Source of the DNA: Platycnemis pennipes
Taxonomy: Eukaryota; Arthropoda; Insecta; Odonata; Platycnemididae
NCBI GenBank assembly: GCA_933228895.1
Contig: OW121848.1
Coordinates: 93,143,470 to 93,207,469 of the forward strand
DNA: 64,000 nt
Direction of reading: 5' to 3'
Part shown: positions 33,018-44,455 of the stretch, one piece after another
How positions within the stretch are numbered: position 1 is the stretch's first letter
Layout: each line of letters opens with the position of its first letter
Notes under the pieces: generated by a model
What the model was told of the DNA's origin: nothing
Database searches by the model: none
The model's input: only the letters and a program-made list of their open reading frames with translations
Translations under genes and position numbers: made by a program

Positions 33018-33130
33018 CTCGCCAGCGGTTAAACGATTGGCTCCAATTTTACTTCAAAGAATCAATATAAAATTTAATCTACACAGTTTATAATGAATAC
33101 CATTCGAATTTTCCAATAAACCTAAAAAAA

Positions 33131-33257
33131 AAAAGAAGAGGAATAATTCGTTCGTACGATCCTGTATTATTAGAAAAATGACAGTTGAAAGACAGAAGAA
33201 CGATGTTACTTTTCACTAGTTATGCCCCAACTTGATTATCCATCCAGTGTATGGGCG
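33131..33257 (+). mobile_element. Old family A RT scrap
   Basis: The codons read ERCYFSLVMPQLDYPSSVW, a worn copy of the A motif ERCYFSLVRPHLEYAASVW. It ends at a stop after VW and has no tail. Confidence 0.65.
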
Positions 33258-33867
33258 TGATCCCACGGTCGCACACGCTCCAAAGGAATGATTCCATGAT
33301 GGTCATTTCTTCCCACGAAAGAATGGCCGATGCGTCAGAGCATGGAGGGGCCATGTGGCTTATGAATACTTCGGTTGTTTTCCATTCTATCCCTTATCTC
33401 CTGTTGATAGTAAATGTGCTGGGAAGGAAAAGGTTCCTCTCTGGTCCCAGACGCTGGTATACAGACGGGCTCCATGCCGACAACACCGTAATCAGATTAT
33501 GTAGTATTCCCTCAGTGTTTTACCATAAACAGAAAGGATAGAGTAAGCAGAAACGGAGGAGTATTTAGAGCTGTGGAGAACCCAACCCTCAGCCAAAATT
33601 CGTATCTCCCACGTTTTTGGAACTAGAGCAATGAAATTTTCATCACATCATGCAGGTTATGTCTCCAACTTAAATCCAATGATTCGAGTCAGTAGAAGTC
33701 ACTTCTAAAACTAACCTAACTAAACTAAAACTAACTAACTAACTACTAAAAAAAACCACTAGACTAGTGACTACTAGTCACTAGTCGCGCACCACTTTAG
33801 AACAAAACGCGGAAACCATGAAATCCACTTCGCTAGTTCATACCGGAGGTCAATGAAAATTTCTTTT
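33258..33867. other. Unassigned DNA with CTAACT simple repeat
   Basis: A CTAACTAACTAACTA run and a small palindrome (ACTAGTGACTACTAGTCACTAG) lie at about 33710-33790. Otherwise nothing recognised. Confidence 0.45.
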
Positions 33868-33927
33868 ATATCTATATCTACGACATACCCTGCAAGCCAC
33901 CTCGAGGGTGTGTGGCAGACGGTGTTC
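33868..33927 (-). repeat. LINE family C tail-only fragment (60 bp)
   Basis: ATATCTATATCTACGACATA, then CCCTGCAAGCCACCTCGAGGG, then GTGTGTGGCA. It is the C hairpin and hexamers with almost no 3' UTR. Confidence 0.7.
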
Positions 33928-34189
33928 TCCCGGAAAGAGAACATTTTAAACATCTAAAAATAACTATCATTCACTATCGATGTTTGTCGCACACTGCGTA
34001 CTTCATAAAATATCGATTCACACATTGTTACAAGTATCGATACCAAAAACTACTGAATCTACTTACAAAATTAGCATCAGAATTGATGTAAAATGTGAGC
34101 GTTGGGTTGAATTTTGATTCATCTCGGAATAATAAGAACAAAAGCGCTTTTATGATCAGTTAATATAAAATTTATCAGTATTTACCTCA

Positions 34190-36960
34190 AAATCTCTTCA
34201 TCTGAATCTGTTGACCCCTCTATCAGAAGAAGATTCCGTACCTCCTTGGACAGTCTCCGTTTTTTTCTGGTATTTCTCTAGTTGAAAGTTCTCTAGTGGA
34301 TCCGAACTTAGTAGCAATCTTCGAAAAATGTCCTCGAATTCTTCTTTCCTAGATATCTTCCTCGAGTGCCACTCCCAGAACCTATTGAGGTCCTTGTGCC
34401 TGGATTCCAGAGCTTCCTCCTAGAGTTGCCCAATTGGAAGTACTGCTCCCTTCGCAATGGACGCTCCATGAAGCAGCACCTTGTGAAGTGTTGGTGGCAT
34501 GAAATACCAAGGGTACAAATTTACATAACGGGTAACAGTGGAGAAGCAGTACTCGGTGAAAGCCGTATCTCTGATGGTAAGTCCACTGGAAAGAGCTTTC
34601 AAAATGTTGGAAATTCTCTTTATTAGCTCCTCGTCGATTCCTGAATTGGAAAATGAAAGACAGAGTCAAATTCTGGTATTCTATTGCAGTATTCCAACTT
34701 AAAGCTTTTCACTATAATATGAATAATCAGAAAGATATAAGTAACAATGTGCAATTCAACAGTGGTGCGACAAATGGCAGTTAGAGCTTAACCTTAAAAA
34801 GTGTGTAGCTATCAATTTTTGGAGGAGGAATAATTCGATAGAGCGTGCCTATAAAATTAGTAACACGAAGATCGGAGATGTAGAAACCATAAGATATTTA
34901 GGTGTAACAATCACTAAGGATTTATCGTGGGGAAGACACATAAGGGAAGTATGCGGCCGAGCGAAGAGAAAGCTAGGATTTATAAAAAGAGTACTAGGGA
35001 AATGTGATGAGAAGACAAAAGAGCGATGTTACTTTTCACTAGTTAGGCCTCACCTTGAGTATGCAGCCAGTGTATGGGATCCTAATGAATTAGGTTTGAT
35101 CAGAGAACTAGATTGTGTGCAGCGTAGAGCAGCTAGGTTCGTTAAAAGACGTTACGATAGGTTGAGTAGCGTTTCAGAATTAATACAAGAATTAGGGTGG
35201 GAATCATTATCAGAGCGTATGTTAAAGTACAGATTTAATCTATTAGAGAAATTTCAATCGGATAGCTTTACTGAAGATGTTAGGCACATATTAAAAACAC
35301 CAGCGTATTATGCTAGATTCGACAAGCCAAATAAGATTAGAGAGATAGATAGTCGTACCGATAGATTCAAAATGGCATTTTTTCCCCCTACTATAAGAGA
35401 ACAGAATAGGCAGCATAGGAAAGGGATAGGTAGGGGAAATGTTTTAGAGTATTCTGTAGTGCATGATGCATGTATTAACCCCTCAAATACTATAGATACT
35501 AATAATCTAGTTGCATGAGACAGTTTAGTTGCTTGTTTGCATGTTAGTAGTGCATGCTTGGTGATCTTCACCCCCTGCCACACACCCTCGCGGTGGCTTG
35601 CAGAGTATCATGTAGATGTAGATGTGTACTACAAATTTCTGATGGAAGCTTTGGATTTGAAAAGAAGCGTCTCACCGAATTTCCACCATTCGTTGTTCCA
35701 TAGCCAGGCATCGGAACGTCTATTAAAAGTCCCATTCTGACTTTGAAGGCATCTTCAATATATTTTTTTCTCCTTATCATTTCATTCTTACTTCCATTGT
35801 TGGCCTTTATCTTAAAAAAATGTTGATTTATTAAAAATTACAGGAAAAAACTGTAAACAAACATCACTACTTTTCATAGATAGTTCTTAAATATTGATTA
35901 TGCAATTAAACTTTCAACGCTAACCTTCCACTTTTTAAGGGTCTAATCGATAAGAAATTCGAAGAAGACACCCAAATGAACCGATATAGCAATGGAGGGG
36001 AGACAATCCAAACGATTATTTTGATTCATCCACTTGCTTCTCCTTCATCCTCTCCAGCTGGCTCATCTCTGAAATCCTTGCACCACATACGTAACACCTC
36101 ATGCAGCTCGTTTTCGTTAGAGCGCTACATTCCTGAAAACCGAATTCACATTTATTAAATACATCATCTTTGGAGAAAAAAAATATTTTCACACTCTTTG
36201 TTCTAAAAAATATTTTCCTTCCCATCTATCATAGTGAGGAGCAGCGCATAACCTACGGTGGTGATACCAATCGCAATTTCTTTTAGCTCTTGTGAGTGTT
36301 TATGTAACGCTCTTCTTTCATCGCCACATCTCTCGTCTCACGAATCCATTGAAACCGAATTGGCCGTAAGTATCGAGTTGAAGATGGGCGGGGATTTGAC
36401 CACATGATTTCACCTGTAGCATATATGTAAATAGTAATATTACTTTGTTTACTCTTAGTTCGATTAGTAGGCAATATAAAATATACGCTAACTATTCACT
36501 CACCTGTTACTTCTTCCAGCAGACGAAGCGGCACAAGAGAGTTTGCTAGTAAGCTTTCGTCACTGGAATTGGTATCTTCCCAGCCTTGCTTATATTGGGA
36601 ATAGACAGAGCTTCCATCAAAACCCCTATTTGCATATGAGGACCAGGGAAAATCTTTCCTGTTCCTCACGAAATCTCGGACAAGTCGAGATGACGCGAGA
36701 AGCCGTATGATTGAGAAGGGCTTGAAGGTTCACCTCACATTTTGTATCTTCAATTGATATTCCCTCTGGATATCCAGCACTCTTTTCGGATCTTACTCTC
36801 TCGTAGCTTGGGTGTAACCTGTGCCCGCTTCTTTTGGCAGTTTAACGTAGTGTTTTGTACTGATGTTTTGTTAGGTGACAATTTATGATTATTGACAGAG
36901 CCTCCGCTAGCGTCAACTCCTTCTGAGGGACAGCTTTTGATCTCCACTTTCATCTACATA
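34190..36960 (-). pseudogene. Decayed multi-exon gene of an unidentified family
   Basis: Exon-like pieces on the minus strand in order: QALLNHTASRVIST then ANRGFDGSSVYSQYKQGWED and NSLVPLRLLEEVTG (about 36780-36490); NPRPSSTRYLRPIRFQWIRET (about 36400-36330); CMRCYVCGARISEM and FGLSPLHCYIGSFGCLLRIS (about 36150-35945); RMGLLIDVPMPGYGTTNGGNS and RRFFSNPKLPSEIC (about 35780-35630); GIDEELIKRISNILKALSSG, YPWYFMPPTLHKVLLHGASI and LPIGQL (about 34640-34430). Acceptor-like TTTCAG and CAATTCAG precede two of them. I recall similar uncharacterised proteins in arthropods and cnidarians, often in repeat-like numbers, but cannot name a function. Premature stops follow DESK, YRLDP and LPIGQL, and a frameshift lies near 36680, so it is not functional. 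A7 has inserted near the last intron. Confidence 0.6.
34757..35627 (+). mobile_element. LINE family A copy A7, 5'-truncated
   Basis: The frame is open from QWCDKWQLELNLKK through the C-terminal domain to NNLVA at 35518, then 3' UTR, hairpin and hexamers. Differences from A1 (for example RAYKISNTKIGDVETI, IRELDCVQ, MLKYRFNLLEK, FDKPNK) are more numerous than among A1-A4, so this is an older subfamily. It sits at or just beyond the donor end of the pseudogene exon RRFFSNPKLPSEIC. Confidence 0.88.
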
Positions 36961-37395
36961 ATACCCTGCAAGCCACCATAAAGGTGTGTGGCAGGGGGTG
37001 AACTCTCACCAAACATGCACTACATGTCATGCATAAAAATTTGTAATTAAAAATTAAAATAGCAAACCATACATGCAAAAACATGCTGTTAGTTGGGTTA
37101 GCTTTAAGTCCTTATACCAACATGCAGCTACCAATGTTATCCATTGTTACTCTCGTACTGGATACATTTACCGTTATTCATATCCCTAATAGTACGAGGA
37201 AAAAAGGACATTTTGAATCGGTCAGTTCGGCAATCAATTTCTCTAATTTTATGATTATGGTCCAGTCTGCCATAGTAAGTAGGGGTCCGCAAAATATTTT
37301 TAACATCATCACTGAAAATATGGTCTTGGAATTTATTTAAGAGATTAAGTCTAAATTTCAACGTGCGATCTGACAATGATTCCCAATTTAATTCA
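36953..37395 (-). mobile_element. LINE B-prime, 5'-truncated copy
   Basis: The tail is CATCTACATAATACCCTGC with CACCATAAAGG, then 3' UTR and the last ~80 codons (SDRTLKFRLNLLNKFQ to PRTIRDMNNG). The stop is not at SESSNE but further on, and the region has small deletions compared with B1. It has inserted between parts of the decayed gene. Confidence 0.82.
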
Positions 37396-38190
37396 TTGGC
37401 AGCATTCGCTTCCTTCTCGTTGGAGTTGTTGTCGTAACCTCTGTAATAATCTTGGCTGCAGCATGATCTCCTTCAGGTCGAAGCTTCATACTTGTGGCAA
37501 ACGATAACTCCGCTGCCGATGTTTTCTCACTCAATTCATAGATACTAACGATCTAGTTGCATGAGACACTTTGGTTGCTTGTTTTGCATGTCAATAGTGC
37601 ATCCTTGGTGATATTCACCCCCTGCCACACACCCTCGCGGTGGCTTGTAGGGTATTGCGTAGATGTAGATGTATTGTTTTCCTTCGCTTAAATCTGGCAT
37701 TAGATACCTGACAAGGCTTCTCCGGTCCTCCCACACCAGAACATGCGATTGAGACTAGAATTGAAATGCCATAATTGTATGACTCAGAGAATTCAGAATA
37801 ATAACATTTTAACTCTTTAACGTCAATTCGGTTCTAACCTGAGTCAGAAGTTCCAGGAAGATTTGACATTAATTAATAGGAAAAATTGTATTGTTCATTA
37901 GCCAAACTTGAATTTTTTTTCAAATCTCCTATCAGTCCTGTTGCAGGCACCCCAACGACGAAGTATGGAATAAAAAATATTTAGGTATCCATGAACTGCG
38001 CCAGTACACTATATGCATCGGAATCTATTGCCATCTTGAATTTTTCGCACAGATATTGTAGCGCGGCTGACTTCTTTGACTGAACAGACTGTCCCGCAGC
38101 TGTCAGCATAATGCCGTGTATTTCTTTGCGAGGAACGTTTTCAGGATTCATGTTCTCCTTTTTGTCGATGTAATAAATCTAAACCAACAT
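37396..38190 (-). other. Possible upstream exons of the decayed gene
   Basis: A piece at about 37998-38182 reads NPENVPRKEIHGIMLTAAG, then SVQSKKSAALQYLCEKFKM and DSDAYSVLAQFMDT, preceded on the minus strand by a good acceptor (CATGTTGGTTTAG). Another at about 37396-37540 reads NELSEKTSAAELSFATSMK and LRPEGDHAAAKIITEVTTT. They look like protein coding DNA and lie in the right direction, but I cannot show that they belong to the same gene as 34190-36960. Confidence 0.4.
37535..37673 (+). mobile_element. LINE family A, 3' UTR and tail only
   Basis: ATACTAACGATCTAGTTGCAT covers the NNLVA codons, then the 3' UTR, the hairpin and two hexamers. It is a short 5'-truncated insertion of about 139 bp. 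Confidence 0.75.
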
Positions 38191-38525
38191 GGAAAACATT
38201 GAACATTAAGTAAAAATAAACATAAAATTGCTTTTATCATGCGACAAGATAACTTACCTGAGACCCAATGTTGCTCTGAAGCACGCTCTCTTCGCTCTCT
38301 ATCACTCTCCTGATAGATGGCTATTATACCGTAATGATACCGTAAAAACTCCTCTTTTCCGTTTCGATGAGCCGAAAACACTCGAGTTCTTCCACTTACA
38401 GCAGCAAAATAAGACTGAATCGCTCCGCGAAAACGAGTGGGAGAGAAATTTACGAAACCAATGGGAAATGCACATTTTTGGAAAAACTCTGAAATTATTT
38501 TGGCGAACCCGGCACACACTTGTCT

Positions 38526-38553
38526 GAGAGAGAGAGAGAGAGAGAGAGAGACG
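38526..38553. repeat. (GA)n microsatellite
   Basis: Fourteen uninterrupted GA dinucleotides. Confidence 0.95.
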
Positions 38554-38670
38554 ATGTTCTGGGGAACATTAACCGATTTGCTTGTGAAGGGGTAATAAAC
38601 TAATTAGCGGCATCTTTAGAAAACTTCTAAGAGTTTTAAATGTCGTCTTATCAAGCAAAGTGCTGTTCAG

Positions 38671-38850
38671 GGAACCAAAACTTGAGTGCGGGTGAGGGAC
38701 ATTACTTGGGACAAAAGGCTGAGGGAATCTCTCAGGGTCGCGGAGGATTACCGAGGTCATGGAACTAAAATTTTAGCGCAGGTGAGGGATCTTACTTGAG
38801 ACAAAAGGCTGGAGGAACGTCTCAGGGTCGTGGAGGATTACCGCGGTCGG
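38671..38850. repeat. Tandem duplication, two 90-bp units
   Basis: Units at 38671-38760 and 38761-38850 start GGAACCAAAA/GGAACTAAAA and both contain GACAAAAGGCTG, TCTCAGGGTCG and GAGGATTACCG. They are about 85% alike. No coding meaning seen. Confidence 0.8.
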
Positions 38851-39270
38851 CGCGGGTATGACCAAGCTCGCTCATGAGTATTGTTGCTTGTCCTTTTGGA
38901 AAGGTGAAGTGACCGCTACAGGGAAGGATCTACATTTCGTTGAATAGAAGAGAACATGCTGCTGATTCATATGCCTACTTCATGAGGTTGTTAAGTGCCC
39001 AGCCAGGAGCCGCGAAAGTTCTTACCAAGGAAATTAGAGAACTCTCTCTATATTCTTGTTCTCTAATATTTGTTCTCCATTCCTCGTGGTTCTTACTGTA
39101 CTAACATATTTTAGCAACATCATTGGTCTCAGGTCCAAAACTACGGAGAAAAGATTAAAATTCTGAGTACAGGTGAGTAGTAATAAATGAAAAATATTCA
39201 TTACGCTAATTTCGGCGCCGGACGGTTGACCCGCCTCATAGTACATATCTCATCTTCAATGACGCGGAGG

Positions 39271-39936
39271 CATCTACATCTACATCTACATAATACCCTG
39301 CAAGCCACCACAAGGGTGTGTGGCAGGGGGTGATTGCTCACCAAACATGCACTACATATCATGCATAAAAAAGGAATAGTATTAATATAGTAGTCAGAAC
39401 TACACTATTTAAAAAGATAGAAATTGCAAAGAAAACATGCAAAAACATTCTGTTAGTAGGGTTAGCTTTAAGTACTCATACCAACATGCAGCTACCAATG
39501 CTATTCATTGCTACTCTCCGATAGGACATATTTACCGTTATTCGCATCTCTAATTGTGCGAGGGAAAAAGGAAATTTTGAATCGGTCAGTTCGGCAATCT
39601 ATTTCTCTAACTTTATGATTATGGTCCAGTCTGCCATAGTAAGTTGGGGTTCGTAAAATATTTTTAACATCATCACTGAAAATATTGCCTTGGAATTTGT
39701 GGAAGAGATTAAGTCTAAATTTCAACCTGCGATCTGACAATGATTCCCATTTCAATTCATTTAATAGACTGGTTACGCTAATATAATTATCGTATCGTCC
39801 CTTTACAAATCTTGCCGATCTTCGCTGCACACGTTCAAGTTCATTACTTAGACCGATTTCGTAGGGATCCCATACACTGGCAGCATATTCCAAATGAGGT
39901 CTAACAAGGGAAAAGTAGCTGATTTCTCGTACATGG
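39271..39936 (-). mobile_element. LINE family B, 5'-truncated copy
   Basis: Tail with three hexamers, hairpin, 3' UTR and an open frame for the last ~145 codons (HVREISYFSLVRPHLEY to SESSNE). Nearly identical to B1, so young. The flanks show no obvious duplication. Confidence 0.9.
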
Positions 39937-40816
39937 AGGCAAGTTGGGGCAAGGTTATTTTTTATAATAATATAGTAGAGATGTTGTAATTTATGTGGCA
40001 TAAGTATCTCAGTGTCGTCATGTGTCGTTCCTAAAGTTTTTGTTAACATTTGATGAAAATCAGGTAAAAAATAGGGTATTTTAATTGTTTAATAATAATT
40101 ATTAAAAATTTAATTTAAAAACTAAACCGACCACGTACTGTCTTTTAAAAAGGTGTCTACTTATCAGTAATACTTTAAAAATAACCATACTTGCTTTCAG
40201 GTGGCCATACGAGTAAAGAGAAGACACGAAATTTTGCGAAAAACCTGCTTCGTAGTTTTTTGACAATTTTTTGTCAACTTAAACGAGCTCTGCTGATCTT
40301 AAAAAAAGGCTCAAAAATGAAAACAATTTTGGTTCTTTGTAGCGTGGATGTTGTAAAATCAAACTGTTATGCTGCGGGGTCTCAATTTAGAAGTCAAAAT
40401 TTTGAATTTGGTAACATTTTCTATTCTAGCCCACTGTGCGACGGGATTCGTGACAACACTAACGGGAGAAGGGGGAGGAAGTAGGAGAAAATGTCTTTCA
40501 GCAATGTGTAGCGGGACCTTGCACTTGAACTTGGCGAGGTCGAGTTTTGGGCTCCTGGGGGCCTATGCTCGAAATTTTCGTCGTACACAACTTCGCCGTC
40601 GTGTAGGGAGGAGAAGAGACTCCTTTTAACATTTCCTTCAAATCATCTGGGATAGGACTCTTGGCTCTCTTTGCTTTACCGCGTAAGCGGAGGTAGGAAC
40701 TGAGAAGTTATCTGACCATGTCCAGACTTCTGTTTTCGCGGGGAGGATTAATTCCTGTACGGAGAAATTGATGAAGTTTTACGTGAATCATTCTATCCTT
40801 GCTTCCTTCAATGGGG
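39937..40816. other. Unassigned, with a worn minus-strand coding piece
   Basis: On the minus strand, about 40816-40640 reads GSKDRMIHVKLHQFLRTGIN, PPRENRSLDMVR, a stop, then SSYLRLRGKAKRAKSPIPDD and LKEMLKG. It looks like old coding sequence with one premature stop. I do not recognise it. Confidence 0.35.
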
Positions 40817-41357
40817 GCGTTTACTCGGAACCGAAATCGCAATTTTGTACACGAAATCGTTAGATGGAAACGAAAAACGAATTTTAGTGAAAAAATTAAT
40901 CTTCTAACCACAACCATTCACTCATAAATCAAAAATTAAAATAAGCAAAAGGTGACGCCCACCGAAAATGCTGCTGTGATAACATTGACGTCATTTTCCT
41001 CCCGTCCTTGACTGCTTTCAGTGGAGGGGGAAGGGAATGGAGGGGGGTTCTCGGAAGGTCTGCTCGCACAGATGCTGTCGAAATCGCTCCCATTGGCCGA
41101 GTCAGCTGTGTTCCCCCCTTTGCGATAAGGCGAAGTAGCTTCGCGGGCTCAGTTGTGATTGGACGAAGTCGATATACGTCAGAGGTTGCACCACACCCAC
41201 TTTTCCGAAAGGGTTAAAAACATCAGTTTTTCGCCGCTTATAACTCGAGAAATAATTGTCGGATCGGAAAACGGAAAAATACGGGTCCTTTTATTTTACA
41301 AACTCTATCAGATTCGGCAATAAAAAAAATATGGTGAACGACCCCATTATTCATGGT
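40817..41357. mobile_element. 0.5-kb inverted-terminal element (copy 2)
   Basis: The left end is GGGGGCGTTTACTCGGAACC and the right end GGTGAACGACCCCATTATT; the outermost ~14 bp are inverted repeats with a few mismatches. The body matches copy 1 (26037-26565) throughout, including GGTGACGCCCACCGAAAA and TATAACTCGAGAAATA. No transposase. Confidence 0.7.
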
Positions 41358-41864
41358 CCTACACTATCCCACTAACAAGACTCTTTATGGGTCCAATTAC
41401 ATATTATTTCCCTATTTCCAAACTACAGCGTACACATCCCCTCAGTCATGATTTCAATTATAGAGGGCATTTTCAACTCGCTTAGGAGGCACACAACGCA
41501 AAACATCAGTTTTACTCTCATTGCTAGGGTGAATAAGTATTCAAATGTCCGCTTGAAGATCAAAAAAATTAATGCAATATTATTCACACTAGACGAGAAA
41601 TAGGCACTAATTGAAATGATAACGGCATTAAAATGTAAAGAAAATGGAAGGGCAAATGGTTACTATTACAAACAAGTTGGTTGCATTGAAGAAACAACTC
41701 GGAAAAAATGTTCATAAAGCTAATTATGTAAAAGAAAATAAGTGAACAAAGTTTTTTTGAACGTAATCTTCATATCTTCACAGGCATGGGTTTCTTTTTA
41801 GACATTACACGCTTTTACTGAGCTTACCTACCACTTGAATATAAATGGGACATCTACTAAACCC

Positions 41865-41992
41865 AGGAACATCAGTTTTCACCGCTTATAACTCGAGATC
41901 TACGTGACGGATCCAAGGATGGAAAAATACGGGTCTTTTAATTTTACAAACTCTACTGCACACGGCAATGAAAAATATGGCAAACGACTCCG
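41865..41992. mobile_element. 0.5-kb inverted-terminal element (copy 3, right end only)
   Basis: AACATCAGTTTTCACCGCTT, ATAACTCGAGATC and the end CAAACGACTCCG match the right ~125 bp of copies 1 and 2, at lower identity. Confidence 0.6.
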
Positions 41993-42335
41993 TTTCCCGT
42001 AGTCCGGGAGATGGAAATTGGAAAGCAGGGAAGACGCCATTCTCGAAGTCGGGGAAAAAGGAGGGGAGGGTAATCGCCTCGGTACCTGGCACTCTCTGGC
42101 GAGATGTCCCGTTATCCGCAATCAAATCAGTGGAAGGAGTAGCCTGGGCTGTCCCGGGGAAAGGGCCGACGTGTTGGCACCTGAAGCATCTCGGTTGGTT
42201 CAATGAATCGGTTGCAAGGGGAGATGTGCAACGGGTGAGGGGTGGGGAGCAACACGGTGGATTCCATTGCAGTTTTCGCGTTAAACTCTCCTCTCCGCAA
42301 GACGTTACTGTTCGCTGGACGTTCTTGGTGTAAAC
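41993..42335. other. Unassigned, GC-richer stretch
   Basis: Open frames exist on both strands (for example 41968-42333 and 41886-42452), which reflects composition. It resembles 11520-11700 in texture but I could not align the two. Confidence 0.4.
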
Positions 42336-43052
42336 ATACGTGAAATAATAGGTCAAGCTAATCTTAAACTGGGATTCATCAAAAGAGTACTGGGCAAAAG
42401 TGATGCTAACGTCCGAGAAATTAGTATCTACTTTTCCATTGTAAGACCTCATTTGGAATACGCTGCCAGTATATGGAATCCTTACGAAATAAGCTTAAAC
42501 AATGAACTTGGGCGTTTGGAGTAAAGATCGGCAAGATTTGTAAAGGGACGGCATGATAACTATATTAGCGTAACTAGTCTAACTAGATGAATTAAAATGG
42601 GCTTAAACTAAAATGAGCTTAAATTAATGCCGAGATAATATTTTCACTGATTACGTTTAAATAATTTGATCATAAAATGATGCCTGGTATTCTCCGTGAT
42701 TATAAAATTAGAGTAATTGATTGTCGAACTTACAGATTCATGATGTCCTTTATTCCTCGTACAATTAGGGATATGAACCACAGTTAATAAAGCCAATAGT
42801 ATAAATACAAGTGTATCAATTAATAGCATAGGAAGTTGCATGTTGGCATAGTGACTTTGAGATAACCCAACTAGCATCATGTTTTAGATTATTTTCTTTG
42901 CTATTTTTATCTTTTTAAACCGTGAAGTTTAGACTAGAATACAAATATTAATTCTTTTCAAATGCAGGAAATGTGAGCATGTTTGGTGTGAATTCACCCC
43001 CTGCCACACACCTTTATGGCGACTTGCAGGGTATGGTGTAGATGTAGATGTA
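42336..43052 (+). mobile_element. LINE B-prime, degraded copy
   Basis: It has REIIGQANLKLGFIKRVLGK-like codons, RPHLEYAASIWNPYEISLNN, then a broken C-terminal part with deletions, a 3' UTR, and a hairpin with CACCTTTATGGCG and hexamers (about 43000-43052). Many stops. Confidence 0.8.
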
Positions 43053-43159
43053 TTGCTATCGCTTCTAATAAAGTTTATTGATCTCGCAGTTGCATGTTAC
43101 GTAGTCGATAGGCAAGTTCACGAACACTTTCGCTTCCCGCTTGGATACAGTTCATTAGC

Positions 43160-43850
43160 CCCACTGGTCCATAGGAAGGCTTGGGCGATATATCCATATA
43201 TCGTAAAATATCGCGATATTTTAATATATCGCGAATCCGATATTGAGTTTTTAAAATTGACGATATATTGTTGCTCGATAAATATCGTCTTATCGGGGCA
43301 CGATAAGATATCGGGGCACGATAAGATATCGGGGCACGATAATATATCGGGGCACGATAATATATCGGGGCATGATAAATATCATGACATCGCGTCCCGA
43401 TAAAATATCACGATATCGCGACCCGATAAAATATCACGATATATTATCACGATAAATATCACGATAAAAGATCGTGATAACGGAAAAAGACAGCCGTTGA
43501 GTTGGCCTTCGCTTAAGCTGGAGCAAGTACGTTTGAAAACTTACTATTCTGCTTTCTACTAATTCAAATTCTCAGCATTTCTCTCTCACTCTCTCTTTCA
43601 ATTCCAGTGGTCTGGTAGTTTATAGGTGACGTTATGTTCAAATTTTGGAAGGAACTGAAAACAACTGTTTGCTAATTAGTGTATGTATTGTCCGCTGATC
43701 TAAATATATCGAAACAAACTCAGCAAACATACTATTCTACTTGCTAGAATAATGTGATCTTACTTTAGATGATTACCAAAAGTAACTTTCAGTAACATGC
43801 ATTGTTCTGATTGCTTTACACGTAGTACCTAATGCCCACTGGTCCATAGG
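43160..43850. repeat. 659-bp block flanked by 16-bp direct repeats
   Basis: CCCACTGGTCCATAGG occurs at 43160-43175 and again at 43835-43850. The block between contains the ATATCG-rich minisatellite. The repeats could be a long target-site duplication or a local duplication; no transposon ends are clear. Confidence 0.6.
43195..43480. repeat. ATATCG-rich minisatellite
   Basis: Four to five near-perfect units of about 18 bp (ATATCGGGGCACGATAAG) at about 43290-43375 are flanked by related, worn units with ATCACGATA and TATCGCGATA. The pattern is partly palindromic, so single strands could fold. Confidence 0.85.
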
Positions 43851-44317
43851 TGGTCGGTCTACAGGGACATCTTTCTGAACATGAGTCTTCAATTTAATTC
43901 CTCGTAAGCCCAGAAGGTATAGAATAAGCAAATCGTTGCGGGCTGCCTTTGGTTTTGAGTTTTGTCGCTAAAATTCGGGAGAGATCTGTGCATCGCCACA
44001 ACTCCGGAGAGTGCTTTTCAAAGAGTTTCGGAAGTCCCCTACTCGCATTCCACCGCTCGCGGTGAACTCGGGAATCAAACGAATACATCCCTTTACGGCT
44101 ACACATCAAATACTGCTTCCGATGGTTCGGCAGTCCTATTAATTGAACTATAAGGAGGAGAAGTGATAAAACTGTCCCAAATCATACACTCTCTTTACAA
44201 ATCTTGTCGATCTTGGCTGGACACTGCACAGTTGGTTGAAAAGCATTGTGATGTGCGTCCAGTTTTGTTTCCCGCATGTAAGCTTAAGGGCACGTACGCA
44301 GTACACGTTTGGTGATA
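43851..44317. other. Unassigned DNA
   Basis: Only a short worn match to the B RT on the minus strand (TTTACAAATCTTGTCGATCTT, about 44195-44215). Nothing else recognised. Confidence 0.45.
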
Positions 44318-44449
44318 ACCACTATCACACACCCTCGAGGTGGCTTGCAGGGTAGTCAGTAGATACACATATAGATAGGAGAGTGTCTACTCTGCAGAGT
44401 ACATGTCTATACTCTGCATCTACATTTACATTATACCCAGCAAGCCACC
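44318..44449. repeat. Two worn LINE tail modules, facing each other
   Basis: A plus-strand C-like tail (CCTCGAGGTGGCTTGCAGGG, then TAGATACACATATAGATAGG) is at 44330-44380. A minus-strand scrap (CATCTACATTTACATTATACC) is at 44417-44449. Confidence 0.65.
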
Positions 44450-44455
44450 ATTTTT

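Noticed and set aside
33251..33541. 96-codon plus-strand frame
   Set aside because: No motif, no splice context, and it begins inside a worn LINE fragment.
41886..42452. 188-codon minus-strand frame
   Set aside because: It spans a repeat copy, an unassigned GC-rich stretch and the antisense of a B-prime LINE, so it cannot be one protein.
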